Made by a program: the position numbers and the translations under genes
Notes under the pieces: generated by a model
Seen by the model: the letters and a program-made list of their open reading frames with translations, nothing else
Told to the model about the DNA's origin: nothing
Databases searched by the model: none
Shown: piece after piece, positions 60,469 to 64,000 of the stretch
Position numbering within the stretch: the first letter of the stretch is position 1
How the letters are laid out: each line of letters starts with the position of its first letter
DNA from: Hoeflea sp.
GTDB taxonomy: Bacteria > Pseudomonadota > Alphaproteobacteria > Rhizobiales > Rhizobiaceae
DNA: 64,000 nucleotides
Assembly: GCA_020637795.1 (NCBI GenBank)
Contig: JACKJT010000002.1
Coordinates: 868,001 to 932,000 of the forward strand
Reading direction: 5' to 3'

Positions 60469-61761
60469 TCAATAGTTCGAATTGAGCTGCACGCAGGTCT
60501 TGGTGTCGGTGTTGTACATGCCGCACTTCAGATCGATCCAGTCCGATTCCAGAACCGCCGATTCGGGCAGGAAGTCGGTCCAGGCATCGCCCGGGACCGG
60601 TTCGGTCTGGCTGACGATATCGAACTGTCCATCGGCCTGGATTTCACCGATCAGAACCGGCTTGGTCAGGTGATGATTGGGCAGCATTTCGGCCATCGTG
60701 CCGGTCAGGTTCGGAACCTTCTGTCCGACAACGGCTTCGGTAACTTTGTCCACATCGGTGGTGCCGGCGGCTTCCACCGCCTGGACCCACATGTTGAAGC
60801 CGATATAGGTGGCTTCCATCGGGTCGTTGGTCACGCGGTCTTCACCGGCAAATGCCTTCCATTCCTTGATGAACTCGGCATTGACCGGCACATCGGCAGA
60901 CTGGAAGTAGTTCCAGGCGGCCAGGTGGCCGACGAGGTTGGTGGTGTCGAGGCCGGAAAGTTCTTCCTCGCCAACCGAGAAGGCAACGACCGGAATGTCG
61001 TCGGCCGAGATGCCGGCGGCGGCCAGTTCCTTGTAGAAGCCGATATTGGCGTCACCGTTGATGGTCGAGATCACGCCGACCTTCTTGCCGTCGGCGCCAA
61101 GCGCCACCACGTCGGCAACGATCTTCGACCAGTCCGAATGACCGAACGGCGTATAGTTGACGAAGATGTCTTCGGCGGCGATGCCCTTGTCCTTGAGATA
61201 CTGTTCAAGGATCTTGTTGGTCGTGCGCGGGTAGACATAGTCGGTGCCGAGCAGCGCGAACTTTTCAACGCCGAGTTCTTCGAGGAAGTAGTCGGTGGCA
61301 GGAATCGCCTGCTGGTTCGGCGCAGCACCGGTGTAGAAGACGTTCTTTGAGGATTCTTCACCCTCATACTGGACCGGGTAGAACAGAAGGCCGTTCAGTT
61401 CCTCGATCACCGGCAGCACCGACTTGCGGCTCACCGACGTCCAGCAGCCGAACATCACGTCGACCTTGTCGACGGTGAGCAGTTCGCGTGCCTTCTCGGC
61501 AAACAGCGGCCAGTCGGATGCCGGGTCGACGACAACGGCCTCGAGCTTCTTGCCCAGCACGCCGCCCTTGGCGTTCTGCTGCTCGATGAGCATCAGCACG
61601 GTGTCCTTGAGCGTCGTTTCAGAGATCGCCATCGTGCCCGAAAGGGAGTGCAGAACACCAACCTTGATCGTGTCATCCGCGGCATATGCCGAATGTGCGA
61701 GAATCGTTGATGTGAAAAGTGCTGCCGCCCCTGCGATACGCAATTTCGTGGTGAATTTCAT
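60469..61761 (-). CDS. urtA: Urea ABC transporter substrate-binding protein UrtA
   Basis: Periplasmic urea-binding protein of 430 residues with a signal peptide (MKFTTKLRIAGAAALFTSTI, cleaved after AYA). Typical text: KVGVLHSLSGTMAISETTL, FGCWTSVSRKSVLPVIEEL, FYPVQYEGEESSKNVFYTGA, and the C-terminal LKCGMYNTDTKTCVQLNSNY. First gene of the operon. It is likely under nitrogen control (NtrC), but no clear NtrC or sigma-54 site could be identified by eye. Confidence 0.97.
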   Translation of the reverse strand: MKFTTKLRIAGAAALFTSTILAHSAYAADDTIKVGVLHSLSGTMAISETTLKDTVLMLIEQQNAKGGVLGKKLEAVVVDPASDWPLFAEKARELLTVDKVDVMFGCWTSVSRKSVLPVIEELNGLLFYPVQYEGEESSKNVFYTGAAPNQQAIPATDYFLEELGVEKFALLGTDYVYPRTTNKILEQYLKDKGIAAEDIFVNYTPFGHSDWSKIVADVVALGADGKKVGVISTINGDANIGFYKELAAAGISADDIPVVAFSVGEEELSGLDTTNLVGHLAAWNYFQSADVPVNAEFIKEWKAFAGEDRVTNDPMEATYIGFNMWVQAVEAAGTTDVDKVTEAVVGQKVPNLTGTMAEMLPNHHLTKPVLIGEIQADGQFDIVSQTEPVPGDAWTDFLPESAVLESDWIDLKCGMYNTDTKTCVQLNSNY

Positions 61762-62099
61762 TGTCAGCCTCCGTGCTGTTCGTGTCCACGGAAGTCATCA
61801 ATGCAAGCCCCTTGCCAGTTGCGACGGAGGCCGGACATTAACGGTTTTTTAAAGTTCGCACCCCGGATTGCGTGTTCCCGAGACTGGAAATTGCCCAGTT
61901 ATTCGCATAATTAATGTGCAGTGATTACTATTTAATCGATTTGCTGATGGTTTCTGTCAATCGCATCGCGATACAACAGGCCCAGAAAGAAAGGTTTCCC
62001 GGGGTAAGGCTTGCGCAACGGTGTTTTTTCACCTCTTATCGGTTCAGGCGAGGCAGAAAGCCTCATCAGCAACGATCAACAAGGAGTTCAGCGGTAACC
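61762..62099. other. Divergent region between urtA and the cysteine peptidase gene
   Basis: 338 nt, AT-rich around 61890-61950 (TTATTCGCATAATTAATGTG). It must hold the urtA promoter and that of the plus-strand gene. No confident operator was found. An in-frame extension of the plus-strand gene enters this gap but lacks a ribosome site. Confidence 0.4.
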
Positions 62100-62669
62100 A
62101 TGAGCGTACCCCTTTTCTTGCTCGCCATGCTGGCGGCCTTGTTTACGTTTCTCTCGCCGGCGATTGCTTCTACATGGCTCAAGACCGGCAAACAGACCAC
62201 GCGGCCATACGGCCACGTCGAATACTGCACGCGCAATGCTTCGGATTGCGGTGGGCGCTCCGCCGACACCGCGCTGCCGCCGGCCCGGAAGAACATCCTG
62301 AACGGCGTCAACAGGGAGGTGAACCGCTCGATCAAGGCAGCCTCCGACCAGACCGCCTTCGGTCGCAAGGAATTCTGGACGGCGAAGGCACGCTCGGGGG
62401 ATTGCGAGGATTTCGCTCTCGCCAAGCGCGCCAAACTGCTGCGCATTGGCTTCAAGCCTTCGCAACTGCTGCTGACGATGGGCTACAGCGGCGGCGAGGC
62501 GCACACGGTGCTGGTCGTCAGGACCCGCGATGGCGACTATGTCCTCGACAATCTCCATGACGAAGTCATGCCGGTTCAGTCCGCGCACATGAGTTTTCGC
62601 AAGATCCAGGCGCCGGACCACGGCGGAAAATGGCTGCAAGTCACCGGCAAGACCGGCCGGGCGCCCTGA
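62100..62669 (+). CDS. Transglutaminase-like cysteine peptidase (BTLCP family)
   Basis: A 189-residue exported protein: signal peptide about 1-24 (MSVPLFLLAMLAALFTFLSP), then the bacterial transglutaminase-like domain with catalytic triad Cys102 (SGDCEDFAL), His135 (GEAHTVLV) and Asp150 (YVLDNLHDEV). Two extra cysteines (43, 50) could form a disulfide. In other bacteria such proteins (LapG-like) trim adhesins or lie next to biofilm genes; no adhesin or LapD gene is in view. Start ATG 62100 gives the signal peptide; AAGGAG lies 13 bases upstream. Confidence 0.85.
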   Translation: MSVPLFLLAMLAALFTFLSPAIASTWLKTGKQTTRPYGHVEYCTRNASDCGGRSADTALPPARKNILNGVNREVNRSIKAASDQTAFGRKEFWTAKARSGDCEDFALAKRAKLLRIGFKPSQLLLTMGYSGGEAHTVLVVRTRDGDYVLDNLHDEVMPVQSAHMSFRKIQAPDHGGKWLQVTGKTGRAP

Positions 62670-62834
62670 TTACCATCCCGCAACGGAGCGTCAGTCGCAC
62701 CTGATCGAGGTCGTGGGCCGCCCGAAAGGACGGCCTTTGCGCCTTGGAAAAGCTTGCCGACGCGCCGGTAGACTGTGCTATGGCTTGGCCTCGCCTCATC
62801 AACAGCAATCCGGGAAAAGCCGGAGGACATACCA

Positions 62835-64000
62835 ATCGCCGGCTTCCGCTTCATTCATACCGCCGACATTCACCTGGATTCTCCGCTCAAGTCGCTCGCC
62901 CTGCGCAATCCGGAGTTGGCCGAACTGGTCGGCGGGGCTTCGCGTCAGGCGCTGTCCGATATTGTCGATCTGTGCATCAACGAGCGTGTCGATGCATTGA
63001 TCATCGCCGGCGATCTCTATGACGGCGACCAGACCTCGATGAAGACCGCGCGGTTTCTCGCCAGCGAGTTGAACCGCCTGTCCGCCGCCGGCATCCGCAC
63101 CTTCATCATCCGCGGCAATCACGACGCGATGTCGCGCATATCCCGCGAACTGGTGCTGCCCGATCTGGTCAAGCTATTCGGCGGACGTGCCGAGCATGTG
63201 CTGATCGAACGCGGCCCGGGCGAGAAGCCGGTTGCCATCCACGGGCTGAGTTTTGCCAGTCCGACAGCGCCTGAAAGCCTGCTGCCGAAATACGCCCGCG
63301 CCCTTCCCGACGCGATCAACATCGGCATCATGCACACGAGCCTCGGCGGCGCCCCCGGGCACGATTCCTATGCGCCATGCAGCCCGGCCGACCTGCAGGC
63401 CACCGGTTATGAGTATTGGGCGCTGGGACACATTCACAAGCGCTCGGTCGCCACCGGTTCTGCCACCATCGTCATGCCGGGCATGCCGCAGGGCCGGGAC
63501 ATCAACGAGGACGGCCCCAAATCGGTGACGCTCGTGTCGATCGGGAACGATGGAGCTGTCAGCCTTGATGAAAGGCAGACCGCGCTCGCCGAGTTCGCCC
63601 GCGTCACCGTCGACGCCTCAGGCCTCGCAGAATGGAGCGACCTTGCCGGCGCACTCACCGATGCGTTGGCACCAGCCCGCTCCGGGTCGACGGCTCCGCA
63701 GCTCGTGGTCCGGCTCACGGTCTCCGGTGAAACCCCGCTCGCCTGGCGCATGCGCCGCGACGCCGATTTGCTGATGGCCGAGGCCGAGGAACGGGCCGCG
63801 CAGATCGGCGGCACCTGGATCGAGAAGATCGAGATCGGCTGCACCCCGCCGCGAACGGTTGAAGGATCGGCCACCGACCCGCTGCATGAACTCAAGGCCC
63901 TGATCGACAATGCCATTCTCGGCTCCGACGCCTACGAGACCGCGCTGGCGGCCGTGGCCGAGACCTTGCAGGCGCAGCTGCCGACCGATCTCCGAGATCT
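62835..64000 (+). CDS. DNA repair exonuclease (SbcD-like metallophosphoesterase), 3' end beyond window
   Basis: Nuclease of the SbcD/Mre11 type, 388 residues visible. Metal motifs in order: FIHTADIHLDSPL, IAGDLYDG, IRGNHDA, MHTSLGG and ALGHIHKR. The open frame has no ATG, GTG or TTG near the expected N-terminus; the codon eight bases after GGAGG (62822-62826) is ATC at 62835, so this looks like a non-standard AUC start or a base error for ATG. GTG 62775 is an upstream alternative that adds 20 residues. A partner SbcC-like ATPase would be expected beyond the window. Confidence 0.85.
   Translation, partial: MAGFRFIHTADIHLDSPLKSLALRNPELAELVGGASRQALSDIVDLCINERVDALIIAGDLYDGDQTSMKTARFLASELNRLSAAGIRTFIIRGNHDAMSRISRELVLPDLVKLFGGRAEHVLIERGPGEKPVAIHGLSFASPTAPESLLPKYARALPDAINIGIMHTSLGGAPGHDSYAPCSPADLQATGYEYWALGHIHKRSVATGSATIVMPGMPQGRDINEDGPKSVTLVSIGNDGAVSLDERQTALAEFARVTVDASGLAEWSDLAGALTDALAPARSGSTAPQLVVRLTVSGETPLAWRMRRDADLLMAEAEERAAQIGGTWIEKIEIGCTPPRTVEGSATDPLHELKALIDNAILGSDAYETALAAVAETLQAQLPTDLRD

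Noticed and set aside
55434..60475. Long plus-strand frames opposite urtEDCB
   Set aside because: Shadows of the transporter genes.
61762..62099. NtrC/sigma-54 promoter for urtA
   Set aside because: No GG-N10-GC element with proper spacing and upstream NtrC dyad could be identified with confidence.
1..64000. CRISPR arrays, tRNA or rRNA genes
   Set aside because: No regularly spaced repeats, cloverleaf-like or rRNA-like sequence was noticed on reading the window.

Overview
The window is high-GC DNA read as coming from an alphaproteobacterium of the Hyphomicrobiales (Rhizobiaceae/Hoeflea-like). This is inferred from gene content: a CbbR-linked CBB operon, a complete Sox operon with soxSRT/soxVW, a C-P lyase cluster with a DUF1045 gene, betaine-lipid genes btaAB and a BluB gene under a B12 riboswitch. 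No rRNA, tRNA, CRISPR array, phage or insertion sequence was recognised. Genes are tightly packed, mostly on the minus strand, with many 1-4 nt stop/start overlaps.

Region 1 (1-13250), carbon fixation. A divergent cbbR faces a long minus-strand operon cbbF-cbbP-cbbT-(PGK N-domain fragment)-cbbA-cbbL-cbbS-cbbQ-cbbO-cbbE(rpe)-redoxin-cbbZ(gph). The RubisCO is form IA, with its CbbQ/CbbO activase. From about 2221 to 6124 the sequence is full of indels, so cbbL, cbbS, cbbQ and cbbO cannot be read through. The 5' 166 codons of cbbL, the 3' 169 codons of cbbO and every neighbouring gene are flawless. The edges fall inside genes and are sharp, so an uncorrected assembly gap-fill is at least as likely as real gene decay.

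Region 2 (13250-21250), mixed functions: two FAD oxidoreductases, a rhodanese, a class III phosphodiesterase, a chemoreceptor with a periplasmic partner candidate, and a small unknown protein.

Region 3 (21300-35560), phosphonate use: phnGHIJKL plus an acetyltransferase, the transporter phnCDE1E2, a 2H phosphoesterase (DUF1045), phnM and phnN, under the divergent repressor phnF with a clear operator. bluB with a cobalamin riboswitch sits in the middle on the opposite strand. Region 4 (35650-38410): an LpxH-like phosphoesterase and btaA-btaB (phosphorus-free betaine lipid). Region 5 (38410-40980): molybdate transporter modABC.

Region 6 (41130-55570), thiosulfate oxidation: soxVWXYZABCDEF on the minus strand, soxSRT divergent, then soxH and a second soxT-type transporter. 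SoxC is a molybdoenzyme, so modABC next door is a sensible neighbour. Region 7 (55840-61770): urea transporter urtABCDE. The window ends with a transglutaminase-like cysteine peptidase and the start of an SbcD-like exonuclease. Taken together the gene set suits a facultative chemolithoautotroph (thiosulfate as electron donor, CBB cycle for carbon) that scavenges phosphonate, urea and molybdate and can replace phospholipids when phosphate is short.
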